Source: JAKPQD01 sp029572965 (GTDB lineage Bacteria > Bacteroidota > Bacteroidia > Bacteroidales > DTGW01). Taken from it: 44,104 bases of DNA. Shown in pieces: positions 1 to 8,033 of this stretch. How positions within the stretch are numbered: the stretch's first letter is position 1; the number at the start of each line of letters is the position of its first letter. Where the stretch lies: positions 1-44,104 of the forward strand of contig DAOSPF010000026.1 in assembly GCA_035374585.1 (NCBI GenBank). Reading direction: 5' to 3'. The notes below the pieces were generated by a model. It saw only the letters and a list, made by a program, of their open reading frames with translations. It did not search any database and had not been told where the DNA came from. Made by a program: the position numbers and the translations under genes.

Positions 1-335
1 AAAGAAAAATTCCTTTTCATCGCCTTTTTGTTCGATTTCGGCCGAGAAGCCTAACGCTCCAGTTGTATGCACATCCTATCACTTTATGGCTTCGAGGGTG
101 AAAGAGTTAAGGCGATAAGAGTTTTTGCGCAACTTTTTTCGATAAAAAAGTTGCATAAAAAAGCTGTGTTTATTGCTATTCAAGTTTTTCCAGTAATTGG
201 CAGAGATATTCTTATATCGAACTCACGTTAATTAAGATATTGAAAAGTTCTGCGAAAATTGTCAGACACAATATAAAAAAAAACCGGCCTGCAAAAGCTA
301 CAAACCGGTTTTGGTGATTTATGCTAATTGTTTAC
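1..335. other. Intergenic, structured non-coding DNA at window edge
   Basis: No convincing gene is visible. The stretch holds nested inverted repeats: ATCGCCTT at 19-26 pairs with AAGGCGAT at 109-116, and inside it GAAGCC near 47-52 pairs with GGCTTC near 88-93. A perfect 11-bp hairpin (GCAACTTTTTT, loop CGAT) lies at 129-154. The terminator of the TPR gene is at 280-312. A 24-codon open frame runs off the left edge on the minus strand from a GTG at 72, but it is too short to judge. The nested repeats could be a structured RNA or an interspersed repeat. Confidence 0.5.
280..312 (-). terminator. Rho-independent terminator of the TPR gene
   Basis: Read on the minus strand, AAAACCGG (312-305) pairs with CCGGTTTT (287-280) around a loop of about 17 nt and runs into a T tract. 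It lies about 24 bp after the stop codon of the TPR gene and in the right orientation. Confidence 0.75.
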
Positions 336-1313
336 TTAGTCGGCACATTTGTTATTGGTACGCTGAGCTTTGGCAGCAGTAGCAAACTGGCCAAACTGTG
401 CGCTCTTGAATGAGCCGCAAGCAGCATCTTTATCGCCTTTACCTAACTGGGCAACTCCAAGGGCATAGTAATACTTAGCTTTGGCATCGTTGTTGCCTTT
501 TTCAAGGGCTAAACCTTTTTGGGCATATTCAATGGCTTTGTCATAATTCTTTTGTTTGTTGTAAACATCAGCAAAAAAGTAACATACATCCTTATCTGTA
601 CCATAAGTTTCAGCTTTGGTAAGGTTTGCAATAGCTTCATCAAGCTTGTTGGCAGCATTAGCTTTTGAACCCAACTTGCTGTAAAAATCAATGGCTGTAT
701 TATTTATGCTGCTCAATTGGGCTGTATCATTTTTAGCCTTTAGCTTTTCAATCAAAATAGCTACAGTTTTTGAAAAATTAGGCTCGTCACCCAATACTTT
801 ATAAGCCATTGTTTTGTTCTGAATAGCAGATATATACTCAGGATTGATGGCCAAAGCGCTATCAAATGCCATTACAGCTTTTGCATACTCTTTGGTTTTG
901 AAAAACTCAGAACCAAGTTTGGCATATAACTGGACCATAAAAGTTTCAGTCTTTGACTTTACCTTATCAGAAGCATATTCGTCTGCAAAAGCAATAGCTT
1001 TTTTGGCTGTGGCAATAGATGCCTGAAGGTTTTTATCTTTATTATAGAGTTTAAATGCTTTTTGGTAATGTAAGTCGGCATAAAACTGTCCTGCTTTGTT
1101 TTTCAAATCATTGGCAGAATCCCCAATCTGTTTGCAAACAATGATACAACTGTCTATCTTTACAATAGCACCATCAAGGTCAGTGGACATAAGCGCTATC
1201 CCTCCATTGTATAAGTTAGCAGCATCCGATTGCGATTGAGCAGCCCCATACTGTAAACCAAAGCAAAATAAGGCTGAACTTAATACGATACATTTCAAAG
1301 TCTTCATAATCAA
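336..1313 (-). CDS. Secreted tetratricopeptide-repeat protein
   Basis: A 325-residue protein with a Sec signal peptide: a basic start MIMKTLK, a hydrophobic core to about residue 22, and a cut near AAQ. The rest is helical with TPR-like units. The clearest are around residues 134-170 (EFFKTKEYAKAVMAFDSALAI) and 240-300 (KNYDKAIEYAQKGLALEKG and a following YYALGVAQLGKGDKDAAC unit). The C-terminus has a Cys pair (CGSF, NKCAD) that could form a disulfide in the periplasm. TPRs are protein-interaction scaffolds; nothing identifies the partner. The gene stands alone, divergent from the sigma factor gene, with its own terminator. Met1 or Met3 could be the start. Function is unknown beyond a periplasmic or surface scaffold. 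Confidence 0.8.
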   Translation of the reverse strand: MIMKTLKCIVLSSALFCFGLQYGAAQSQSDAANLYNGGIALMSTDLDGAIVKIDSCIIVCKQIGDSANDLKNKAGQFYADLHYQKAFKLYNKDKNLQASIATAKKAIAFADEYASDKVKSKTETFMVQLYAKLGSEFFKTKEYAKAVMAFDSALAINPEYISAIQNKTMAYKVLGDEPNFSKTVAILIEKLKAKNDTAQLSSINNTAIDFYSKLGSKANAANKLDEAIANLTKAETYGTDKDVCYFFADVYNKQKNYDKAIEYAQKGLALEKGNNDAKAKYYYALGVAQLGKGDKDAACGSFKSAQFGQFATAAKAQRTNNKCAD

Positions 1314-1607
1314 TAGTATTTGTGTTAGTTATTAATATTTTCAAATTTGAAAAACCAAATTAAATGTTTTTATATTTAAATATCAACATTTTTAGATTAA
1401 TTATGAATTATTCAGTCAACTGCTGTTTTGCCTTTCAAAAAAGCAATTTTTCAGTATTTTCATATTATTTATAAATTTCTATTTACATTACAAAACTTAA
1501 CCTGGATTTAATGTAATTAATAATCAACAACTTACAAGTATCCTTAATTAACATTTTTTATCATATTGCAACCTTTTTACTTTTATGCATTGAATACAGA
1601 AAAAATA

Positions 1608-2180
1608 ATGGAACCTATTCCTGACCAGATTTTGCTTTTAAAGATTAAAGAAAACCCCGAAAACTTTGGATTGGTCTTTGATGCACATTACAAAACTATT
1701 TTCAGCTATATATACAGAAGGGTTGCTGATTACGACCTGGCACGTGACTTGTCTGCCGACACTTTTATGAAAGCGTTTTTACATATTAGCCATTTTAACT
1801 GGCAGGGCATATCGCTGCTAAGTTGGTTGTACCGCATTGCCACTAACGAGACAAACTATTATTTTAGAAAAAACAGGACCAACAACCTTTTGCGAGACTT
1901 AACTTTCGGCGATGCTTACTTGTTAACCCTAACTGAAGAATCTATAACTGAAAAACAACTGCTGGAAGAAGAATTAAAACTGAACCAAGACTTTCTGAAA
2001 GCCCAACAAAGTATAAAAAAGCTTGACATCAAATACCAAGAAGTGCTTTCTTTACGGTATTTTGAAAAAAAATCAGTATTAGAAATCGCCGAAATATTGA
2101 ACAAAAAAGAAGGTACCATAAAATCGCTCCTATCGCGTGGACTGGAAAAATTGAAAATCGAATTTTTTAGTGCAACCTGA
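1608..2180 (+). CDS. ECF-type RNA polymerase sigma factor (sigma-70 family)
   Basis: A 190-residue sigma factor. Region 2 is visible as FDAHYKTIFSYIYRRVADYDLARDLSADTFMKAF followed by SWLYRIATNETNYYF, the usual -10 recognition segment. Region 4 is the helix-turn-helix near the C-terminus (YQEVLSLRYFEKKSVLEIAEIL followed by KEGTIKSLLSRGLEKLK). It directs core polymerase to a small regulon. The frame stays open to a TTG at 1566, but the ATG at 1608 (MEPIPDQ) fits the family's usual N-terminus and is chosen. The next gene is a small membrane protein 57 bp downstream. It could be a partner, but it has no recognisable anti-sigma domain, so that link is inference. The class is certain; the regulon is unknown. 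Confidence 0.9.
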   Translation: MEPIPDQILLLKIKENPENFGLVFDAHYKTIFSYIYRRVADYDLARDLSADTFMKAFLHISHFNWQGISLLSWLYRIATNETNYYFRKNRTNNLLRDLTFGDAYLLTLTEESITEKQLLEEELKLNQDFLKAQQSIKKLDIKYQEVLSLRYFEKKSVLEIAEILNKKEGTIKSLLSRGLEKLKIEFFSAT

Positions 2181-2204
2181 TGGCTAAATTGCATTTTATT
2201 AAAT

Positions 2205-2237
2205 AGAACAAGGAACAAAGAGTAAAGAACAAAGAAA
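2205..2237 (+). repeat. Phrase-like short direct repeat (GAACAAAG)
   Basis: Imperfect repeats of AGAACAAGGAACAAAG-like units fill the gap right up to the ATG of the membrane protein. This is the first of several such low-complexity gap fillers in the window; see findings. Confidence 0.6.
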
Positions 2238-2690
2238 ATGGAAAATAATTTTGAGAAACAAATGGAAAACCTGGAAACTCCAAAGACAGAATTTGTGAAA
2301 CACCAGGAAATACTAAAAATAGGAATGGTCAATGCCAAAAAATCTGCCCGCATAGGCATCTTGTTTATCCTGGCCCCGATATTAATCCTGTTGTTAGCCT
2401 TTGTAAAAATCAAGCTCCTGATTGGGTTCGATTTTTTTGTCAAATTCGAAAAAATGTTTACAACAACGGGCGAAAACGGGCTACCGGGCTATCTGCCTTT
2501 TATTCTTTTCGTTGTATTGCCTTTAATTGCTTTTTTCATTAATTTACTGGCAGTTTCACATTTTTACATCAACAAAACTACCAGAGAGCTAATTATTACC
2601 ATCAAATACCGTCTTCGCAATGTCATAGTGCTGATTGTCAGCACTATTATTATTGCTACATTTTTTGTTTATTTTATCTTCTTTTATTGA
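2238..2690 (+). CDS. Small three-helix membrane protein of unknown function
   Basis: A 150-residue protein with a charged N-terminal tail of about 35 residues, then three predicted membrane segments: IGILFILAPILILLLAFV (about 39-56), LPFILFVVLPLIAFFINLLA (about 86-105) and NVIVLIVSTIIIATFFVYFI (about 128-147). No family is recognised. It follows the sigma factor gene on the same strand and may be co-transcribed with it. The 33 bp before its ATG are a phrase-like repeat (variants of GAACAAAG). A role as membrane-bound partner of the sigma factor is possible from position only; there is no zinc-binding anti-sigma motif. Confidence 0.7.
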   Translation: MENNFEKQMENLETPKTEFVKHQEILKIGMVNAKKSARIGILFILAPILILLLAFVKIKLLIGFDFFVKFEKMFTTTGENGLPGYLPFILFVVLPLIAFFINLLAVSHFYINKTTRELIITIKYRLRNVIVLIVSTIIIATFFVYFIFFY

Positions 2691-2730
2691 AATAAACAGT
2701 TGTACTTTTATTCTTTCTAATCCTCATAGA

Positions 2731-3480
2731 ATGAAACGTTTATACCTTTTCAATTTCCTTATTATATCCATATTTTCGGCCAACGCGCAACAGCAACCAG
2801 CCAAAGAAATTGTCCGCAAAGCTTATGACCTGATGCAAGGCCAAAGCAATGAAACGGTAATGCGCATTACCATTGTCCGCCCCACATGGCAAAGGACAAT
2901 ATCGCTCAAAACCTGGGCCAAAGGCTCGGATTACAGCCTTGCCCTGGTGACAGGCCCGGCCAAAGAAAAAGGCCAGACATTTCTGAAACGCAAAAACGAA
3001 ATTTGGAACTGGGTCCCTAACATCCAGCGTATGATAAAACTTCCTCCATCGATGATGTCACAAGGTTGGATGGGAAGCGACTTCTCCAATGACGACCTGC
3101 TCAAAGAGTCTTCAATAGTAGAAGATTACAACCACACCTTGCTGGGCAATGAACCCTTTGACAATAAACAGTGCTACAAAATAAAATTGGAACCCAAGCC
3201 TGATGCCGCAGTAGTATGGGGCTATATCATCAAATGGATAAGTAAAGACCAGTATTTTCAGCTAAAATCTGAATACTACGATGAGGACGGTGCATTGGTT
3301 AAGACCGAAACGGCCAGTAACATTAAAACCATGGGCGACCGCCAAATCCCAACACACTTTGAGCTAATCCCGGCCGACAAGCCCGGCAACAAGACTGTTG
3401 TAGAAATGATAAGCGTCATCTTCAACAAACCCATAAGCGAAAGCTTCTTCTCGCAACAGAATATGAAGATAATTAGATAA
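2731..3480 (+). CDS. LolA-like outer-membrane lipoprotein-sorting protein
   Basis: A 249-residue periplasmic protein with a signal peptide (MKRLYLFNFLIISIFSANAQ, cut after ANA). The mature part has features of the LolA-like/DUF1329-type fold: an early helix (AKEIVRKAYDLMQGQSNE), then beta strands with TISLKTWAKG, KGQTFLKRKNEIWNWVPNIQR, GSDFSNDDLL and a C-terminal KTVVEMISVIFNKPISESFF. The motif set W-VPN-R-IKLPPSMM-Q-WMGSDF-NDDL is typical of proteins annotated as outer membrane lipoprotein-sorting. Such proteins bind acyl chains in a half-barrel and ferry lipid cargo across the periplasm. The frame is open upstream to 2635, but that would overlap the previous gene and add a non-signal segment, so ATG 2731 is chosen. 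It precedes an FtsX-type permease, which fits a Lol-like transport set. Confidence 0.87.
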   Translation: MKRLYLFNFLIISIFSANAQQQPAKEIVRKAYDLMQGQSNETVMRITIVRPTWQRTISLKTWAKGSDYSLALVTGPAKEKGQTFLKRKNEIWNWVPNIQRMIKLPPSMMSQGWMGSDFSNDDLLKESSIVEDYNHTLLGNEPFDNKQCYKIKLEPKPDAAVVWGYIIKWISKDQYFQLKSEYYDEDGALVKTETASNIKTMGDRQIPTHFELIPADKPGNKTVVEMISVIFNKPISESFFSQQNMKIIR

Positions 3481-3571
3481 TTTGAAAATGAGGGAATTCG
3501 AGAATGAAAACCAATTTAAACAATACAATACCGAGTATTTTCAAATTTGCTAATTTTCAAATTTTCAAATT
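3481..3571 (+). repeat. Phrase-like short repeats before the permease gene
   Basis: The gap holds TTTGAAAATGAGGGAATT at its start and, near its end, repeated TTTTCAAATT units running to the ATG. The same words (TTTGAAAATGAGGGAATG) recur at 10004-10060 after the ATPase gene of the same cluster. Confidence 0.55.
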
Positions 3572-4786
3572 ATGCTAATTCTTGCTTGGCGGAACCTTTG
3601 GCGCAACAAGCGCCGCACGCTGATAACAGCAGCATCGGTATTTTTTGCAGTATTTTTTGCAATCTTGCTGAGAGGCTTCCATGCTGGCACATGGAGCTAC
3701 CTGATAGACAGCGTGCTTCACTCTTACACTGGTTACATTCAGGTTCATACCAAAGATTTTTGGGAAAACAAAAGCTTCGATTACAGCATGGCTGCTGATA
3801 ACCCGGCTTTAGAAAAAATCAAGGGCATAAAAGGCGTAAAAGGGCTAATCCCACGTATTGAGTCATTTTCATTGGCTTCTTATGGCGACAAGACCAAAGG
3901 GGTTATCACCGTAGGCATTGACCCCATGATAGAAAACAACTTTTCGGCCTTGGACAAAAAAATTGTCCGCGGAAGATATTTTCACGAAAAAGATACAGGC
4001 ATCATCCTTTCAGAACGCTTGGCCAACTTCCTGAAAGTAAAAGTCAACGATTCGCTTGTTTTGCTAAGCCAAGGTTATCAAGGGGCTTCAGCAAATGGAG
4101 TTTTTAGGATTATAGGAATTGTTAAGCTTCCGGCCCCCGAATTTGACAATCAAATGGTATATATGCCACTTTCGGCTGCTCAAGAGTTCTATTCAATGCA
4201 AAGCAGGCTCACTTCTGTTATAGTAGATATTGACAATCCTCAAAAAATGGACAAAATCACCAAACATATTGCGAAATCTATTGACACCAAAAGCTTTGAG
4301 GTAATGACATGGGAGGATATGCTGGTAGAACTATATCAACAGTACGTCAGCGACGAAGGCGGGGGCGTGATAATGCTTGTGCTTTTGTATATCATTGTAG
4401 GCTTCGGTGTATTTGGAACTGTGCTGATGATGATTTCCGAACGCCGTCACGAATACGCAATTATGATAGCCCTCGGCATGCAACGAAGCAGTTTATTAAA
4501 ACTGGTAGGCACCGAATTGTTTTATATATGCTTTATAGGTGTTTTATTTGGAACTGCTTTTAGCTTGCCTATTATTACATACTTTCACTTTCATCCTTTG
4601 CAAATAAGCGGCAACCTGGCTGATGTCTATGCAGCATTCGGAATGGAACCTTTATTACCTGTAGCATGGAGAACAGATTATATAATACAACAGGCCATTA
4701 ATGTTACGGGCATTGTAGCAATAGTCTTGCTTTATCCTATATATTCAGTGTATAAATTAGATTTGACAAAAGCTATACGAAGGTAA
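3572..4786 (+). CDS. ABC transporter permease, FtsX/MacB/LolC-E type
   Basis: A 404-residue inner-membrane permease. The start MLILAWRNLWRNKRRTL is the typical FtsX-family opening: a cytoplasmic amphipathic segment with WRNLWRN, followed by transmembrane helix 1 (about 18-36). A large periplasmic domain (about 40-245) follows, then three C-terminal helices (about 268-290, 312-335, 371-392) with the cytoplasmic coupling segment SERRHEYAIMIALGMQ and the ending LTKAIRR. These permeases use ATP-driven periplasmic motion to extract or hand over lipoproteins, lipids or peptides. Together with the upstream LolA-like carrier and the ATPase at 9317 it probably forms a LolCDE-like or MacB-like complex with the second permease at 8034. 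The gap before the ATG is a phrase-like TTTTCAAATT repeat. Confidence 0.9.
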   Translation: MLILAWRNLWRNKRRTLITAASVFFAVFFAILLRGFHAGTWSYLIDSVLHSYTGYIQVHTKDFWENKSFDYSMAADNPALEKIKGIKGVKGLIPRIESFSLASYGDKTKGVITVGIDPMIENNFSALDKKIVRGRYFHEKDTGIILSERLANFLKVKVNDSLVLLSQGYQGASANGVFRIIGIVKLPAPEFDNQMVYMPLSAAQEFYSMQSRLTSVIVDIDNPQKMDKITKHIAKSIDTKSFEVMTWEDMLVELYQQYVSDEGGGVIMLVLLYIIVGFGVFGTVLMMISERRHEYAIMIALGMQRSSLLKLVGTELFYICFIGVLFGTAFSLPIITYFHFHPLQISGNLADVYAAFGMEPLLPVAWRTDYIIQQAINVTGIVAIVLLYPIYSVYKLDLTKAIRR

Positions 4787-4921
4787 TCCTTTATAAATGA
4801 TATAACAAGACCTTTTCAAAAGGATAAACGAATGTTATCGCAATAGCAATTTTTTTCAATAAAAAGAGTAACTTTAATAAAATGAAGAAAATTGACTAAC
4901 TGCTAATAAACCACAAAATCC

Positions 4922-5866
4922 ATGATAAACAGGATACTTTTGACAATATTGGCAATTACGCTTCAACAAATATGTATAGCACAACCTGTGGTAGTAAAGC
5001 TTTGGCCAAATGGGGCCCCGCAATCAAAGGCCGAGCCAAACTACAAAGAGCAGCTTGTTGAACAATTAAACAAAAAAACCTGGTTTGCGGTAACTGACCC
5101 GGAATTATATATTTATAACCTAAAAACCGATACAACGCCCAAAACTGCTGTGATTATTTGTCCCGGGGATAATTACCAAAAACTACTGTTCACCACCGAA
5201 GGCGAAGACGTGGCCAAATGGTTTAATGAACATGGCATTGCAGCATTTGTGCTTAAATATAGGTTGCCATCTGATAGTATTATGGAAGACAAGTCAATTG
5301 GGCCTTTGCAAGATGCACAAGAGGCTATAAGGATAGTGCGGCGCCATGCCAAAGAATGGAACATTAACCCCAAAAAAATAGGTATAATGGGGTTTTCCGC
5401 CGGAGGACATTTAGCGGCTACGCTATCAACGCATTACAACAACGTAGTATATCCATTAACAGACACAATCAGAGCCCGTCCTGATTTTACCATTCTCATA
5501 TACCCTATGATAACTGTAAAAAACGATGCAACATACCAGCAAGCAGCATATTATCTGCTCGGGACAAAACCTGATATACGTCAGGCACTCTTCTTTTCAG
5601 GAGAAACACAGGTAAACAAAAATGTAGCACCAACATTTATAGTACATAGTGTAAATGACAAAGTTGTTTTTGTCGATAATTCAATAGCTTATTTCAATGC
5701 ATTAAAGAAAAACTCCATTGCTGTTGAGATGCACATTTACCCTACCGGCGGACATGGGTATGGATTAGCAACATTAGGGGAATCCGAAAAAAGCTGGCCG
5801 CAAGCATGTCTCAACTGGCTTAATTATGTATTTTTAAAAGAAAAAAATAATGACAAAACAAAATAG
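4922..5866 (+). CDS. Secreted alpha/beta-hydrolase (acetyl-esterase/lipase-like)
   Basis: A 314-residue enzyme with a signal peptide (MINRILLTILAITLQQICIAQP). The fold is that of small carbohydrate or acyl esterases: an early oxyanion segment CPGDNYQKLLFTTEGEDVAKWF in place of the classic HGGG, then FVLKYRLP, then DAQEAIRIVRRHAKEW and the nucleophile elbow GFSAGGHLAA (Ser at about residue 159). The acid is probably in VNDKVV (about 241-246) and the base His in GGHGYG (about 277-282). The likely reaction is ester hydrolysis in the periplasm or outside, for example de-acetylation of glycans; the substrate cannot be told. It lies between the first permease and the hybrid kinase on the same strand, so it may belong to the cluster or have been inserted into it. 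Confidence 0.82.
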   Translation: MINRILLTILAITLQQICIAQPVVVKLWPNGAPQSKAEPNYKEQLVEQLNKKTWFAVTDPELYIYNLKTDTTPKTAVIICPGDNYQKLLFTTEGEDVAKWFNEHGIAAFVLKYRLPSDSIMEDKSIGPLQDAQEAIRIVRRHAKEWNINPKKIGIMGFSAGGHLAATLSTHYNNVVYPLTDTIRARPDFTILIYPMITVKNDATYQQAAYYLLGTKPDIRQALFFSGETQVNKNVAPTFIVHSVNDKVVFVDNSIAYFNALKKNSIAVEMHIYPTGGHGYGLATLGESEKSWPQACLNWLNYVFLKEKNNDKTK

Positions 5867-5941
5867 CAAAATCCATATTCATAAAACAAGCCATCAGTAT
5901 TTTGAATAATTATAAAACCAGCACGGTTTAAAAAAGCTCCA

Positions 5942-7840
5942 ATGGATAAAAAAATAAATATCCTGCACATAAGTGATGTTCCGAAAAATTCCGAACACAT
6001 ACAAGCTATTCTCACTACTGAAGGCATTAACTTTTCTATGGAACAAGTAATGTCCGAAAAAGAGCTGATTGCAAAACTCAATAATGCCAAATACGACATT
6101 ATTTCAATAGATTACAGTTCAAAAAGTTTTAATAGCGATAAAATACTTAATATTGCTAAAATTCATACCCCAAAAACCCCGGTAATTGTTGTATCAGATT
6201 TCATTGGAGAAGAAAAAACCGTGGAAATTATCAAACAGGGTGCCACCGACTTAATATTGAAAAGCAATTTGCCAAGAATAGTATTTGCTATCAACCGTGC
6301 TATAAAGGACCTAAATAACACCAAAATAGAAAAGCCAGAAGATGTTAGCATTTTTCAAACCATTATTGATAGCATCCCGGAATTGATAGTAGTTAAAAAC
6401 CTCAATGGCCAATATATGTATATAAATAAGGCCGCAGAGAAAGCTTTTGGCAAAAAAGCCCCAGACTTGATAGGGCAAGACGACAGTACTGCTTTTCAAC
6501 CTGGCGAACCTAAAATAAATATTGAACAAGAGCTGATTGAAAAACCCACTACAGTTAATACAGACCAAATTATTAAACTCTATAGCGGAAAGGTAAATAC
6601 TTTCAATGTTACCATCTGTCCAATGTACGATGAGCATGGCAATACAACAGGTATAATAGCTGTAGCACGCGATGTTACTGAACGAAAACTGTTGGAACAA
6701 AGCCTCAGAAATGCCAAAGAAAAAGCAGAAGAAAGCGACAGGCTGAAATCCATTTTTTTGCATAATATCTCGCACGAGATTCGTACTCCTGCCAATGCTG
6801 CTATTGGCTTTGCTGATTTCATCGTTAACCCTGATATTAGTATTGAAAAACGCCAGCATTATGCCAACATTATATCGCGGAGTTGTCAGCAAATACTGGC
6901 AATAATAGCAGATGTCGTTAATACAACCACTCTTGAATCGGGTAAAATAAATGTCAACATCACTGAGGTCAACATTAACGATATATTCAGAACCTTGCAT
7001 GCACAGTTTGAACAACAAGCGCACAACAAAAAGTTAGAATTAAAATATTCTCTGGGACTGGATGACAAACTTTCAACAATAAAAACCGACAAAACAAAAC
7101 TTACCGAGATATTGAGCAATTTGATAAAAAACGCTATTAAATTCACACATGAAGGACATGTTTCTTTTGGATACACGCTAAAAGGCGAATGGCTGGAGTT
7201 TTTTGTCGAAGACACAGGGATAGGCATTTCGGAAGATATGCACCAAATCATCTTTGAAAGATTTAGGCAAGGAGACAGCTCTATTTACCAGCGGTTCGGA
7301 GGTACTGGTTTAGGATTGGCAATAACCAAAGGTTATATCGAGATGTTGGATGGCAAAATATGGGTAAAATCAGAAAAAAATCAAGGTTCGGAATTTTTCT
7401 TCACATTACCTTACAACCTCTCAAAAACTGAAAAAGAAATTCAGGATAAGGCTTCAGCTACATATCTTGATGAATTAAAAACAATATTAGTTGCCGAAGA
7501 TGAAGACTTGAACTATATTTTCATAAAAGAAATATTATACTCCCATAAAATACGGCTTATCCGGGCAATGAACGGCAAAGAAGCTGTTGACATTAGTAAA
7601 ACCGAAAAAATTGACCTCATCCTTATGGATATAAAAATGCCCGTCATGGACGGACTTGAAGCTACAAAAAAAATACGGACTTTTAACGATAAAATTCCTA
7701 TCATTGCCCAAACAGCCTTTGCTACAGACGCTGACAAAAAAAACGTTTTTGCCAGTGGCTGCAACGATTTCATAAGTAAGCCTTTTACTAAAGAATTATT
7801 ACTTTCCAAAGTTCAGGCCCATTTATCTCAGTCACTATAG
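5942..7840 (+). CDS. Hybrid sensor histidine kinase (REC-like, PAS, HisKA, HATPase, REC)
   Basis: A 632-residue cytosolic hybrid kinase with no transmembrane segment. Order: a receiver-like domain (about 5-120, candidate Asp57 and Lys107), a PAS domain (about 135-248, FQTIIDSIPELIVVKNLNGQYMYIN), HisKA with phosphoacceptor His278 in NISHEIRTPANAAIGF, an ATPase domain (N-box around Asn397, DTGIGIS at 424-430, GGTGLGLAI at 453-461) and a C-terminal receiver with Asp563 in LILMDIKMPVMDG and Lys in FISKPF. It can receive phosphate at one end, sense through PAS and relay within the protein. No DNA-binding output domain is present, so the signal must pass to another protein. It is placed between two permease genes; whether it regulates that transporter is inference. 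Confidence 0.93.
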   Translation: MDKKINILHISDVPKNSEHIQAILTTEGINFSMEQVMSEKELIAKLNNAKYDIISIDYSSKSFNSDKILNIAKIHTPKTPVIVVSDFIGEEKTVEIIKQGATDLILKSNLPRIVFAINRAIKDLNNTKIEKPEDVSIFQTIIDSIPELIVVKNLNGQYMYINKAAEKAFGKKAPDLIGQDDSTAFQPGEPKINIEQELIEKPTTVNTDQIIKLYSGKVNTFNVTICPMYDEHGNTTGIIAVARDVTERKLLEQSLRNAKEKAEESDRLKSIFLHNISHEIRTPANAAIGFADFIVNPDISIEKRQHYANIISRSCQQILAIIADVVNTTTLESGKINVNITEVNINDIFRTLHAQFEQQAHNKKLELKYSLGLDDKLSTIKTDKTKLTEILSNLIKNAIKFTHEGHVSFGYTLKGEWLEFFVEDTGIGISEDMHQIIFERFRQGDSSIYQRFGGTGLGLAITKGYIEMLDGKIWVKSEKNQGSEFFFTLPYNLSKTEKEIQDKASATYLDELKTILVAEDEDLNYIFIKEILYSHKIRLIRAMNGKEAVDISKTEKIDLILMDIKMPVMDGLEATKKIRTFNDKIPIIAQTAFATDADKKNVFASGCNDFISKPFTKELLLSKVQAHLSQSL

Positions 7841-7882
7841 CAAAATTATATACTAAAAACGGCTCTCTTACTTAAAAAAACA

Positions 7883-8014
7883 ATGTTCATCACCTCCTGG
7901 CGAAATATTTGGCGAAACAAGCGAAAGACACTAATTACAAAATGTAAAAAACTTTTAAAGGGATTGATAAACTATTACAAATCCTTAGCCCATCCCCTAT
8001 CAACTAATAACTAA
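7883..8014 (+). pseudogene. 5' remnant of an FtsX-type ABC permease gene
   Basis: A 43-codon frame starts MFITSWRNIWRNKRKTLITK, which matches the opening of the intact permease at 3572 (MLILAWRNLWRNKRRTLITA) residue for residue in the WRN-WRNKR-TLIT core. After about 19 codons the similarity stops; the frame continues into unrelated sequence and ends at 8014, 19 bp before the next intact permease gene. It reads as the start of a third permease gene whose body of about 1.1 kb has been deleted. It is too short to make a permease. Its promoter and start may still be active and could feed translation towards the gene at 8034. Confidence 0.7.
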
Positions 8015-8033
8015 CATCTAAAGACTATCAACT

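Noticed and set aside
1..72. A 24-codon minus-strand frame from GTG 72 running off the left edge
   Set aside because: Too short to recognise and overlapping nested inverted repeats; coding is possible but cannot be supported.
6311..7024. Long open frame antisense to the hybrid kinase gene
   Set aside because: It is the mirror of a clearly coding gene with all kinase motifs and has no domain or promoter of its own.
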